Below are positions 21,757-38,478 of a stretch of DNA of 64,000 nucleotides, in pieces. The notes beneath the pieces were generated by a model that saw only the letters and a list, made by a program, of their open reading frames with translations, did no database searches and was not told where the DNA came from. Each line of letters begins with the position of its first letter. Position 1 is the stretch's first letter. This DNA is from Halichondria panicea (Eukaryota > Porifera > Demospongiae > Suberitida > Halichondriidae), in contig NC_087392.1 in the NCBI RefSeq assembly GCF_963675165.1, forward strand, positions 1,937,001 to 2,001,000. Reading direction: 5' to 3'. The position numbers and the translations under genes are program-made.

Positions 21757-22134
21757 ATGGATGCAGTTGGAAACTTGATCGTGTACTCTTTGGCAATGAT
21801 TGTCCTGCCTGTTGGAGGGTTCTTTGGCTCAAAGGCTGTCCTGTTTGAAAGTATGTATATTCATAGGTTTAATGATTATTACGACTTTCCACCATGTGAC
21901 TATACTATTGTGATTGCCCTCTGTGTATATTAAATGGGTGCTATGGTGTAAACTGGTTTGGTAGGTGTATTTAATATTAATTTTGTCTCTGTCTCTGTAG
22001 CAGTGCTTGGATACAGTGATGGCTCAGTGGGAGGTGCAATAATTGCAGTGATTCTGATTCACCTCGTTATAGCCATGTTTGTGTACAAGGCATGGAGTGA
22101 GGGACAGAGCCCAACACCAATCAAACAGGACTAG
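21757..22134 (+). CDS. VMA21: VMA21-like V-ATPase assembly factor
   Basis: Two exons (21757-21850 and 22001-22134) encode 75 aa. Two hydrophobic segments flank a short loop: LIVYSLAMIVLPVGGFF and AIIAVILIHLVIAMFVY. YKAWSEG and the final KQD match the YVAWNEG...KQD end of human VMA21. VMA21 is an ER membrane chaperone for assembly of the V0 sector of the V-ATPase, and the KQD end fits its ER retrieval signal. The protein is shorter than the human one (101 aa) because the N-terminal extension is absent. The exon 2 acceptor is a TAGCAG tandem acceptor. An AATAAA at 22278-22283 lies inside the convergent gene's last exon. Confidence 0.93.
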
Positions 22135-22261
22135 TCTATCTCTGTGTGTGCAGATTATGTTAGGAGCTATAGCACCTCTTTACTTCGTTCTCCCTTTCAT
22201 TGTAATTCACTTGTGGTTTTGTATATATTGAGCAAAGCAACAAAGGAATACACCGTGTTAA

Positions 22262-25200
22262 TTAAGTTGGAGTGTCTAATAAAGCTCTGTACTGAGTCAG
22301 AGCTAACAATGCTGATGCATGTGTAAAGGGTTCAGACGACCAAAATGGCCATGCACTATGGTCATTGTAGCCATGGAAATCCATCGGTGTGTGTCTCCCA
22401 AAGTTTTTCTTTTTGAGCATATCCTGATACTCTAGCTGTGAGATGATCCCATGAATGCCCAGCATCACTTCAGGAGTGGCAGCATCTGGTGGGACGGAAG
22501 ACCCATTCAAGAACTTGAGGTCTTTGGAAGGATAGAAAAATGGGAGATCCTGCAGTAAATAGACTGAAGTGAACAAACTGGGGAAAAAAAGAAGATTTTA
22601 TTCCTTACATCAAGTGTTTTGACAGAGCCGGAAAAGATGACGTTGTATGGTTTGTATTCCCCACTTAATGTGTGCTTGAGAAGCCACTGTGAAGCATTCC
22701 TGATGACTCCAATGACTTGTGGGGGAGTAATTGGTAGCAGCTTCTGGTTCTCAGTCCAAGTATAGAACAGAGCATTCACTGCTACAGCTGTTGAGGAAAT
22801 ACGATCTTCAGCGTTTTTTTCAGGCTTATCTGTGTGGGGGGAAATGTGATAAGTTTGCATGGCTAAACTTGCCAATAAATACAATGCATGTACAGCTCAA
22901 CCAACATTGTACGGCTATATAGGAAGCCAAAAGTAAGAGATCTAACAAAGGAATTAACGGTAAAAGAATGCACACAAAGAAGTAACGAACCATATAACAT
23001 AATTATTAGCACTACGGGTACGGGTGGGTGGTGATGCTTAGACTGGCGGCGACAGCCCCTCGCATGCGTAGCGCGAGGGACTGGCAAACTGTCTATCAGT
23101 CACTCTTCTCAGCTGCAACGAGCATTGCGGCCTATCAGATTGCTCAACGTCATATTAGCCCTGTAATTGTAACCGCACTTACACTTCAGGGGATTCAGTG
23201 CATTCCTAGTAGCTGAATCTCATAGCAAAATTTAACCACATTATCTATAACGATATTCATGTTTAGTAGTGTCATACGATCTATTACACTTCCGCTGAGA
23301 CGAGTGACTGATAGGCAGTTTGCCAGTCGCTCGCGCTACGCGCTCGGGCGGCTATCGCCGCCAGTCTAGGTGATGCTATGATAAAGCTATATCTACTACA
23401 TGCATGTAGATATTGCTACATGATACACACATGGTTGATATACTGTAGTATCAAGATGAACATTTTTGCTGCATGCAGGCAAAATCACAGGAAAACTCAA
23501 GGGTGGGAAATGATGATCAGATCGGCCATGATTGTTGCTAAAAAGGATGCCAAAAGTCTAATTAATTGGCTGCAGAGCCTTGCAGCTCTCTTCTCAGCTA
23601 CAGCTAGCGTTCTAGTGCAGAGCTAACTACTAAGTAGAGTAGCAACACTCATGGACAAGTTTTACTACGCACTCTTCTGAAAAGGCTGCAACCGTATTCT
23701 AAGTAAGCAAAACTAGGCATAACTCGAGAACCAAGCATTATTTGCAAATTCACGAATTAAAATCCAATGACTAGAAGCCTATAGAAACTCTTACTTGCAC
23801 TCCTTGAGTAGCAACAGTCTACACACAAACACAAACACACTACCGTATACCTCGCTTGCGCATGCGCACCGATACATAATTTTTTACACAAAATAGAATT
23901 ATTACTCACCTTGCATATTTTTGTCATTGTCTCCCAGGAAGTCGTCGAAATACATCAGCCCATCTTTATCAGTCACTGCTTTCTTGAGAATGTCTGTAGT
24001 AGCTGCTCCTCTCATAGCTACAGTCAGTGTGTCCATAGCTCTCTCCATGACTGCATAAGGGAGTCTACCATGCCGTTGTGAGTAGCTTCTCAACAGATTC
24101 ACAGAGCGTGCAGTAAACCAGTAGAAATTGTACACTGATGGATAGTACGTCAATGCGAGGTCAGGACGATTTGAAAAGTTCCTTTCAATAAACCAGGCCA
24201 TGAGGTTAGTTGTGTTTTCATAGATCATCTGTAACTCAGGATCGAACCAATTGCTTCCATTAGTGTAATTATTAGACCCTGATAGTACGGTTGAAGATAT
24301 GCCGTACACCACATTAGTGCTGACTGTCAGGTCTATGTTATTGGCATTAAAAGGCATTGAGTAATCGTCAAAAGTGACTTTGTCCTCATCGATATTCTGT
24401 GCCCATGTTGAGGCAAAGAAGGCTGGTAGAGAGGCCTTTTGTATTTCGTAGAGGAAATCTCTTAGATAGAAAAATGTACGAGTGTCAATAAAGTTTTTAG
24501 TATCATCATTGCTAAATGGTGCATATGAGTATTTTTTTAGAGCGTTCATTGCTTCAACGTTGTTCTGGTTACTATCTTTCCACATTTTGTAAAGATCACC
24601 AGATTTGCTGTAATCAAATAGCATTGATCCAAATCCAAGATTAACAAACGTGTCATCAAAATCCGCAGGAATATGAAAAGCTGCTGCAGCATTGTCCCTA
24701 AATGAAAGCGAAAAACAATAAACAAAACTTTGAAAACGAATGCTAACTTAACTTACAACAAATCGAAGATCCTTTTAAACATTTCTTCCCAATATTTCTC
24801 TAGTCCCAGGTCAGTAAGTAGACTGTGGATATCTTTCAAAAAGTCATCCAAGCCATCAGCAAGTGGTGTTAGATTCTGGGGGTCACAGAAATAGCGTCCA
24901 CTGCTGGCATTGTGTGTTTGGGGCCAGAATACAAGTATTCCATCCTTTGGTCGATTGCGATCGTGATAGGTTGCCACGGCTTCTATAGCTAGCTTCAGCT
25001 GGTCATGAGAAGGTTGTGGGCCCGAGGGGAATTGGGCAGCCTCTAGCAGAATGGTGCTCACCCACAGAGTCACGAATGCATTATTGTCAAATATGGCAAC
25101 AAAATCTCGGACAGGTTTGGAGGCCGTATTACCGTTGAAGTTCAGTCGAATATTGCAAGGATAGACTCCAATTTGCTTCTTATATGGATCCAGCTCAGAA

Positions 25201-25395
25201 TTCTTCACTATCTGCAGTGAAAATAGAAAGTTGTGAGGATTGCTAAACTATTTTGAAATAGATCTAGACCTGAGATTCAGCCACTTTCTGAGCCAGTTTG
25301 TTTATCACTGTGTCCAGATCTTGCTGCTGACTGCCATATCCATGGAGACAACAGAGCAGCAGAACAGTCAGTAAAAAGTTACTCCACAAACTCAT
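22262..25395 (-). CDS. Secreted protein of unknown family (about 625 aa)
   Basis: Five exons (25395-25270, 25211-24757, 24697-23910, 22829-22609, 22549-22262) keep one frame and give about 625 aa. The first 22 residues are a clear signal peptide (MSLWSNFLLTVLLLCC). The mature part has several NxS/T sites, Trp/Tyr-rich segments, VFWPQTHN, PADFDDTFVNLGFGSM, a repeat-like RTFFYLRDFL, VYNFYWFTARSVNLLRS, DRISSTAVAVNALFYTW and a terminal HSAWPFWSSEPFTHASALLA. The alternation of helices and the FDDT and ISSTAVAVNALF motifs recall alpha/alpha-barrel (terpenoid-cyclase or six-hairpin) folds, but this is only a resemblance and I cannot name a family. Intron 3 holds a Mutator-like MITE and a truncated family-2 repeat. 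Confidence 0.8.
23039..23368. mobile_element. Mutator-like MITE with 9-bp target site duplication
   Basis: A 330-base element with about 75-bp terminal inverted repeats, both starting TAGACTGGCGGCGA and continuing through AGTCACTC and TCTCAGC with about ten mismatches. The 9-mer GGTGATGCT lies directly outside both ends (23030-23038 and 23369-23377). Long TIRs and 9-bp duplications are diagnostic of Mutator/MULE elements. There is no transposase, so it is non-autonomous. Confidence 0.88.
23462..23880 (+). repeat. CpG-rich MITE-like family 2, copy 2 (5' truncated)
   Basis: This copy matches copies 1 and 3 from GGGAAATGATGATCAG to CGCATGCGCACCGATACATAAT but lacks the first terminal repeat. It starts about 85 bases after the Mutator-like MITE in the same intron. 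Confidence 0.75.
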
Positions 25396-25650
25396 ATTGA
25401 ACTGATATTCGTTACCTTGTAGCTGCCTTTTTATTGTCACATTCTTGTGGTTGTTGGTTGGAGTATAGTACTGGTTGACTGCATGGCTCTCACATTCCTG
25501 TGGCTGCTTACTGCCAAGTGCCTAAGGCATGTTTCGAGGTAATCTCCACGTGTGTAGTGTGTTGCACCATAATCGAATCATGCAAACTGGAAGGTCATTG
25601 CTAAGTCCTTAACCATAACTACTAAGTAAAAGCTTCAGCAATAATACAAG
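25396..25650. promoter_or_regulatory. Shared divergent promoter region, unknown secreted gene / LARS
   Basis: 255 bases separate the two predicted start codons. No strong core element was recognised. The LARS start is on a tiny first exon, so this border is less certain. Confidence 0.4.
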
Positions 25651-28600
25651 ATGTCTGTGAGTTCTTATAACCATGTTGATATAATGTTTGCTGAACTTAC
25701 ACGAACCATTCTTTAATACGAGTACACATATATATGAATGTTGAACGTCTACTTTAATATGCCACACACGCACAGTTTGCCAAGCGTGACACATTGCGTG
25801 AGATTGAGCAGGAGGTCCAGCGTCGCTGGGAGGCAGAGGGTGTGTTCTATATGGATGCCCCTTCCGAGGACCAAGTAGGGGATAAGTTCGATCACTCCAA
25901 CAAATACTTTGTGACGTTCCCCTATCCCTACATGAACGGCAGACTCCATCTTGGACATACTTACACCATTCTCAAGGTATTCTCAAGAAAATGCTTACAC
26001 TCTTAATTATTAATGGAATCTTTTGTCTCTCCCCACCATTTTGCACCTGTGTTCCTGGAACGTTTATAGTGCGAGGTAAGTGAACAAATCAACCGTCTAT
26101 TTGTTGTTATATTGATTCTCGCCTGCTTTTCCTCATAGTTTGCCGTGGGTTACCAACGTCTCAAAGGAAAGAGATGCCTCTTCCCATTCGCCTTCCATTG
26201 TACTGGCATGCCTATCAAGGTCAGAACACACCCACTACACCCTCATACCCTTATATAATTATACACATCACCTCATCCCTCTATCGTGAACTCACCACCT
26301 AACCACTCACCCCACACAGGCATGTGCAGACAAGCTCACACGTGATATGGAGGAGTTTGGTTACCCGCCAGTGTTCCCTCAAGAGGAGGTGAAGCCAGCT
26401 GAGCCCACCAAACAGGTAGACCCTACCAAGAGAGTCAAGAAGGTCAATAGCAAGGTGGCTACCAAGGGAGGAGGGGGCGTCCATCAGTGGGACATCATGA
26501 AGAGCCTCGGACTCATGGACGAGGAAATTAAGAAGTTTGCTGACTCCGCCCACTGGCTCACGTACTTCCCCCCCATCACTCAGGCGGATCTCAGGGCTCT
26601 TGGAGTCAGGGTGCGTGGGGGTTCTACGAATTATTATTATAATTATTATAAGCTGTGCTGATAATGTAATGTATTATTTCAACTGTGATAAATAGTGTCC
26701 AGTGACAATGAGTTGACTTGCAGGTGGACTGGCGTAGGTCATTCATCACCACGGATACCAACCCATACTATGACAAGTTTGTCCGCTGGCACTTCAACAC
26801 TCTGAAGGAGCGCGGCAAGATCAAGTTCGGGAAGAGGTATACAATATTCTCCCCTCAAGACGGTCAGCCGAGCATGGACCACGATCGAGCGTCCGGGGAG
26901 GGAGTGGGACCACAAGAGTACACTGTCATCAAGATGAAAGCCCTGGAGCCCTACCCACAGAAACTGAGGTATCCCCATGGCATATAGCACAAAGAAAAAT
27001 TATACTCAAGCTTCAAGTTCAATTAGCAGTATGTTATTTCTTCCATCTATTGTTTTGTGCATGGTGCTCGAATATGTTAATACACTAATTACCCCCCACA
27101 GTTCCCTGGTTGGGACCCCTGTGTTTCTCTCGTACATGTATTATGTTAATACACTAATTACCCCCCACAGTTCCCTGGTTGGGACCCCTGTGTTCCTCTC
27201 GTACATGTATTATGTTAATACACTAATTACCCCCCACAGTTCCCTGATTGGGACCCCTGTGTTCCTCTCGTACATGTACATGTTAATACACTAATTACCC
27301 CCCACAGTTCCCTGACTGGGACCCCTGTGTTCCTCTCGTACATGTACATGTTAATACACTAATTACCCCCCACAGTTCCCTGGCTGGGACCCCTGTGTTC
27401 CTGGTGGCGGCCACACTGAGACCAGAGACAATGTATGGACAAACCAACTGCTGGGTACGACCAGACATGAACTACATTGCCTTCAAGACAAAAGACGGAG
27501 AGGTTTTCATCAGCACTAAGAGGGCAGCTACCAATATGGCCTATCAAGGATTCACAAAAGAGTTTGGAAAGTTTGAGATCGTTCTCAATATCAAGGGGGA
27601 GGATATTTTAGGGCTCCCGCTGAAAGCTCCACTGTCTGTGTATGATGTGGTCTACACTCTGCCCATGCTCACTGTCAAAGAGGACAAAGGTCGGTTTTTG
27701 ATCATGGATTACCTTGTGCTATAATAACTTTCACGTGATGTAGGTACGGGGATTGTGACCTCTGTACCTTCGGACTCCCCTGATGACTACGCTGCTATCA
27801 GGGATCTCAAGAAAAAACCGGTCAGTTATCACCAGCTCTCTAATTCTTTCGCTCATTGTGTAATCTTCTTTTCCAGGCCTTCCGTGAGAAGTTTAGAGTG
27901 AAGGATGAGATGGTTATGCCCTACGAGCCAGTGGCCATTATAACCATTCCTGAGATGGGCAAGTTTTGTGCAGTGTACGCCTGTGACAAGCTAAAGGTGG
28001 CCTCACAGAATGATAAGCAGAAACTGGAGCAAGCCAAAGAGATGACTTATCTGAAAGCCTTCTATGAAGGGGTGAGCTGCTTGTGTGTAATGGTTTGTAT
28101 GGCTTACTACAAGCAAGGCTAACACAATGTTGGTGTTCTAACACAATGTTGGTGTTTCAGGGGAAGACAAACAATTGTACACTAGACAGACTGGCTCCAC
28201 CAATAATTATTGCCCTGAGGTTATTTCAATTTCTAGTTTCACAACACAGTGTATTTGTATCAGGTCTATATATATTATACACACACTTAACCCCCCCCCC
28301 CTTCCAGGTGATGACGATTGGAGAGTTCAGTGGAGTCAAGGTACAAGATGCCAAGAAGAAGATCCAGGCCAATATGGTGGCTAACAAGGAGGCTATTCTG
28401 TACCAGGAGCCCGAGAGAGTCGTCATCTCTCGCTCTGGGGACGAGTGTGTTGTTGCACTCTGCGACCAGTGGTAGGTTGCTACTCACAACTGTGCACTCA
28501 CCCTATACCCAGAGTCCTGTACATTCTTTTAATTGCATTGAGAATGGCCCCTTATTGTTGCTATTGGCTTCTTAGTTTACTCCATTTTTCAATTTTTCAC

Positions 28601-30870
28601 ATACTTTAATTAGCCAAGTGGTACAAGTGACTCTTTGCAAGATTGATTCTCTTACTGTACAGGTACCTTGATTATGGTGATGATGAGTGGAAGGGACAGA
28701 CAAGAACTGTTCTGGAGGGAGTCAGAACGTACGTGGGCGGGGAGGGAGTGTTAGCAATCTCTGCTAAGTTGGGAATCCTTTCTGTCAGCTATCTAGATAG
28801 AAATCGGCATGTTTTAAAAGGAGGAATGCGGAATAGAATGGAATATGGAACACATAGAACAGAATATGAGCATGTATTATAGTTATTGCTGTTGAGAAGT
28901 TGACTGTGCACAGTCAGTCAATTCTTGCCACAGAGTTTGCACTGTAGCATTTCCAATCACTTGATTACGTACACACAAGTTGCGACACTAATAGCTTAAT
29001 TGATTACCCGGCATTAAGTAACTCTATTCATTCCGTCAGAAATAACTATAATAGTAGATTGAGCAATCCATTGCACATTAGTTATGACTATCCATTTACA
29101 ATGCATTTTGTTAAGGCCATGATTTGTTATGACCATGGGCTATATAATCCATGGCCGAAATTGGAAAATTCATTCATCTCCCAAATTGATGATACCATTT
29201 AAAAGGTAGAATCAAATACAAATACACAGAATTGGCAGCTGAAATAGTCCCTGAACCATTGATTAAACGGAGGGGGGGGTTGCAGTTGAATAAAATCTTT
29301 CAACAGCCGTAGCTTTAGTATTATTGATGCAATTTAAAAAATCTGATAAATTACTATTGGTCAATGCTTTAGCTGTACAGCTATTCCGTCAATGTTACGC
29401 ATTACTATAAAGATAAGTGCTGAGTTTTTCATCTTTCCCCTGCTCAGCTATTCGGACGAGGCTAGGAACAACTTCCTGGGCACTCTTGATTGGCTGGAGG
29501 AGCACGCCTGCTCTCGCTCGTACGGACTGGGCACTCGTATCCCCTGGGACGAGAAGTACCTCATCGAGTCACTATCAGACTCTACCATCTACATGGCTTA
29601 CTACTCTGTGGCCTACCTCCTGCAAGGGGGCGTGGTTGACGGGTCAAAGACCGGCCCACTAGGCATAAGGTGAGTATTATTATCACCACTACGTTAAACA
29701 ATGCATACATGCACAGTACATGTGGTTACATATATGACCTTTGTATTCACACCACTCTCAGACCTGAGCAGTTGACGAAGGCTGTGTGGGACTACATCTT
29801 CTTTGGAGGAGAGCTACCACAATCAGACATACCAGCTGATCACCTCAAGTAAGTATAATCATGAGTTCAATACAATAGTCGGTGCTTACGATTGAACCAC
29901 CCTCCCCCTCCCCCCAGGAAGCTCCGCAATGAGTTTGACTACTGGTACCCACTGGACCTACGTGTGTCAGGCAAGGACCTCATTCAGAACCATCTCACCT
30001 ACTTCCTGTACAACCACCAGGCCATCTGGCCCACCCCTGTGAGGGGAGAGGAGCGTTGTCGATGGCCCAACGCCATCAGGTGTAACGGTCACCTCATGCT
30101 CAACTCAGAGAAGGTATCTACAGAGCTGTGTGTTTTGTTCATCTTCATTTTGTACAGTACGTACCCCTCCCCACATTCGTGCATACATTTTTTATTAGTT
30201 ATAGCATTGTTTCTTTGAACGGCTAACTTTAGTGCTGTTGATCCAATCACAAAGCTTGGAGATAGGCCTTTCAGATTATGTATTAAAATTTAAGGTCTAT
30301 TTTGGGCTTGTTTTTTGACTTCTTTTTTCTTCGAAAATGTGAATTTGTCCCGTTTCAATTTTGAGATTTGATCACACCATCTGAACGGGCTTTCAGAAAA
30401 AAAATTGGAACTCTAGCCAACTCAGCCAAATACTCGCAAAATACTGTTGACTTGACATATTAATTATGAAATTGTATTGATACTTTATTCAAACTGTATT
30501 ACTCATCCTCTGGACAGATGTCAAAGTCGACTGGCAACTTTCTGACAATGAGTGGGTCAGTAGAAAGGTTCACGGCTGACGGCACTCGTCTAGCTCTCGC
30601 TGATGCTGGGGACACACTTGAGGATGCCAACTTCATGTTTGAGATGGCAGACGCTGGGTTGCTCAGGCTCTACTCTCAGGTAGAGTGGATCAAGGTGAGG
30701 GACCACTATCAGTCTATGGGTCAAATAGTACAGCTCCTTGCATTTGGTGTATTGCTAACTGAGAGTTGCAATTTTATAGCCTTTCAGGAAATCTATAAGA
30801 TATGGCATGTTTACGTGTATACCATTATTATGTGATAGGTCAATTAGAGCCTAAAAGTCTATACCCCCCC

Positions 30871-30912
<42 letters not shown>

Positions 30913-31252
30913 AGATGGTAACAAGTCAGGAGACCCTCCGCTGTGATTCTCGGGACAACTTCAATTATCAAGACCGTATCTTTGACAACGAAATGAACCA
31001 TCTCATCAGGTTGGCTGACGAGGCCTACGAGAACATGATGTATCGTGATGCCCTCAAGAGTGGATTCTATGACCTCCAGACTGCCCGTGATCATTACCGT
31101 GACATCACAGCTGCTGGAGACGGAATGAATTGGGTCGTGGTGAAGAAATTCATTGAGGTATAACAGTTTGTTGTGTGTAGAGTTGTTTATTGGATCATAA
31201 TTGTAGTATAGCATCATTATAGTGAGGTGAGAGCCATTTGATGACATGTGGT

Positions 31253-31342
<90 letters not shown>

Positions 31343-33408
31343 GATCCAAGCTCTTCTCTTGTGCCCCTTCTGTCCACACATCTCAGAGCACATCTGGACC
31401 CTGCTTGGAAAGGTCAGACAACAACAACAGTGTGTAGTAGTTTGTACCATGCTGTGTCACTCTTGATATATTGCCTTCCGATCACAAAGTTTGTGTATCT
31501 GTGGTGTGTATCTGTATTGACCTTTGCCCCCTACAGACGGAGACCATCATGAATGCAGTGTGGCCGGTGGCTGGGGAAGTAGAGCTGTTTCTCCTCAAGG
31601 AGGCTGACTACCTCACATTCGTATCTCACGAGTTTAGAGTACGGCTGAGGAAGATGATGGATATGAAGGGGAAGGTGTGTGTGTGAGAAGGGGGTGGTTG
31701 TGTGAAGCTGTTAGTGCTCATGGAGTGAATGGGTGATGTATGTACAGGTATGTATGTGCCCAGTATTTCAATTTCAATTCAGCACACAAATTTGCTTCCT
31801 AATATATTTGGTATACTAGGTCTAAGAGGTGGGTTAGACCACCACCTACCATTGTGGGCAGATCCTGCATTATGTAGATATACATTGTAAATTTGTTGAA
31901 TATGTTTATCTTTTCCTCTCCTTATTAGAAGTCTGGGTCATCTGCTCGACCTGAGTATGGTGTAGTGTACGTTGCTCTCGAGTATCCTAAATGGCAGCAC
32001 CAGGTGTTGGTGAAGCTGAAAGAGATGTGTGGTGTTAACGGCAATCCTAGTCTACCTCCTAATAAAGAGGTCTTAGAGAAGCTTAAAACCATACCAGATG
32101 TCAAGCCTTACATGAAGAAACTCATGCCTTTTGTTGCTATGGTGAAGGTGAGTACATGTATATAGTTTCCTTACAATTTATAGCTCAAAATGCTAGTAAC
32201 AAGTCCAATGTAGGAATCATCTTCTTCTTTATATTTGTTGCCTCCGCTTATAAAAGAGAGTAGCCAACCGGCCATATTTATTTTGTGGTTAGCAATAATT
32301 ATTAGCTCAGCACGTGTACTATCTGTTACGGAGGTGCCCTGCTAACACACATGCTATAGGTATTTATTTAACCTGACTGTATTAGGGCGTATGGAGCCAC
32401 TGTATTAGGGCGTATGGAGCCACTGTGAGCAAGTTTTGTCTGCTACAATGTACTGATATGTACTATTATGCAGATGAATAATCCATTATGTGATTTAGCT
32501 CAGTCTGTGTGTATTGTTGACTGTGTTTGTGTTTGCACACAGAGTGCCCTCGGGGAGAAAGGAATGGAGGCTCTGGACTTGAGAGTTCCCTTTGATGAGA
32601 AAGCCACTCTGGAGAGAAACATTAACTATCTTGTCCGATCTCTTGACGTAAGTATCGATTCATACGTACAGCTGTGTCTGTACATACAATAATAGCTTCT
32701 GTGGATTACTATTCAGTACTTTTTGTACATTACTGGCCATCCCTACCTCTGCTTCTCTTACTGTAATCACAGGAGTACTTGTACATGTAGCTATTCATGT
32801 ACTCTTGGTGGTCACTATGGATACATGTACTCAAGTTTCACTGTTCCTTTTGTTACTGCTCACAGCTGAAAGAGATTTGGGTAAAGAGTGTGTCAGACTC
32901 AACAGAGGCTAAGATTGCGGACGAGTGCATTCCTGGAAAGCCCATCACTGTCTTTACTGCACAACCATATGAGGTTGGTTGCTATTTGCAAACAAAAATT
33001 AATCCCCTTAATTACAATGCATTGAGTTACATATAGTTATTGCATGTAGGTACGGTAAATCATTCCCTCCCCACACACACACAGCAATTCGTCCTAGTCA
33101 CGATGGTTAACCCCCAAGTCTCGACCCCCTACTTCACGGTGCAACTGCCAGTTTACAATGGAGACAAACACTCACAGGTGGTGGACCGTATCCGTAGGAC
33201 AAGCGGTGTCCCCGGCAACCTCAAGATGGAACTTTTTCGATACGAGACCGACTCCCGTTCCATCCCCGTGTACGGAGCAACAAATGAGGTGGAAAGGATT
33301 GGACATGAGGCCAAGTTCCAGCTGTCAAGTGGGTCTCTGGTGTTGGTCGATGGAGACACCTCACAATCCCTTGGCACTCACATGCAATACACTGTGGACA
33401 TGTCTTAA
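25651..33408 (+). CDS. LARS1: Cytosolic leucyl-tRNA synthetase
   Basis: 22 exons: 25651-25656, 25776-25976, 26070-26075, 26139-26219, 26320-26610, 26724-26968, 27376-27689, 27744-27820, 27877-28071, 28308-28471, 28663-28728, 29448-29669, 29762-29848, 29918-30113, 30518-30694, 30912-31157, 31344-31412, 31537-31674, 31929-32147, 32543-32647, 32866-32973, 33085-33408. They sum to 1178 aa (human 1176). The class I HIGH motif is HLGH (near residue 60, in [14 protein letters not shown]) and KMSKS spans an exon junction (near residue 717, then STGNF). The CP1 editing domain shows [18 protein letters not shown] and [11 protein letters not shown]. The eukaryotic C-terminal extension is present. The enzyme charges tRNA-Leu in the multisynthetase complex and senses leucine for TORC1 in animals. 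The 6-nt first coding exon (Met-Ser, donor GTGAGT) is plausible but less sure than the rest. Confidence 0.97.
27074..27415 (+). repeat. Five tandem 68-69 bp units, each with a 3' splice site
   Basis: Units start at 27074, 27143, 27212, 27280 and 27348. Each has ATGTTAATACACTAATTACC, then CCCCACAG and TTCCCTGG..GGGACCCCTGTGTT. The last unit supplies the true acceptor (27374-27375) and the first residues SLAGTPVFL of LARS exon 7. The earlier four encode the same start but diverge at CTCTCGTACATGTA. Confidence 0.95.
30220..30440 (+). repeat. Dispersed repeat family 4, copy 1
   Basis: In a LARS intron. Blocks GGCTAACTTTAG, GATAGGCCTTTCAGAT, AAGGTCTATTTT, CTTGTTTTTTGAC and TTGGAACTCTAG reappear in the same order in the reverse complement of about 60290-60500. 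The ends were not defined. Confidence 0.5.
30872..30911. repeat. C-run plus (CA)n forming a splice acceptor
   Basis: Nine C followed by CA repeats end in the CACAG acceptor of LARS exon 16 (starts 30912). Confidence 0.9.
31256..31343. repeat. (CT)n microsatellite ending in a splice acceptor
   Basis: About 86 bases of CT repeat end in TAG, which is the acceptor of LARS exon 17 at 31344. The repeat is the polypyrimidine tract. Confidence 0.95.
32378..32426. repeat. Two-copy 23-bp tandem duplication
   Basis: TGTATTAGGGCGTATGGAGC with CAC occurs twice head to tail in a LARS intron. Confidence 0.9.
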
Positions 33409-33550
33409 ATGAACAATTTATGTTATTTTGGAATAATATTATTGTTTAAAAACAGCTGATTTTTGATCGATGCATATATAAAAAGAAGTACAAATACTGA
33501 CTATTGTTTTGTTTGTTATGACTGTATTTTTTGAGTGATGGTGTGAATGT

Positions 33551-38478
<4,928 letters not shown>

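Noticed and set aside
23378-23626. 82-aa ORF between secreted-gene exons
   Set aside because: It lies inside a family-2 repeat copy in an intron.
27074-27415. Regularly spaced repeats that might suggest a CRISPR array
   Set aside because: Units are contiguous, contain coding and splice sequence and have no spacers.
31195-31379. Open frames of Arg-Glu or Ser-Leu repeats
   Set aside because: Translations of the CT/GA microsatellite before LARS exon 17; likewise at 47431-47688.
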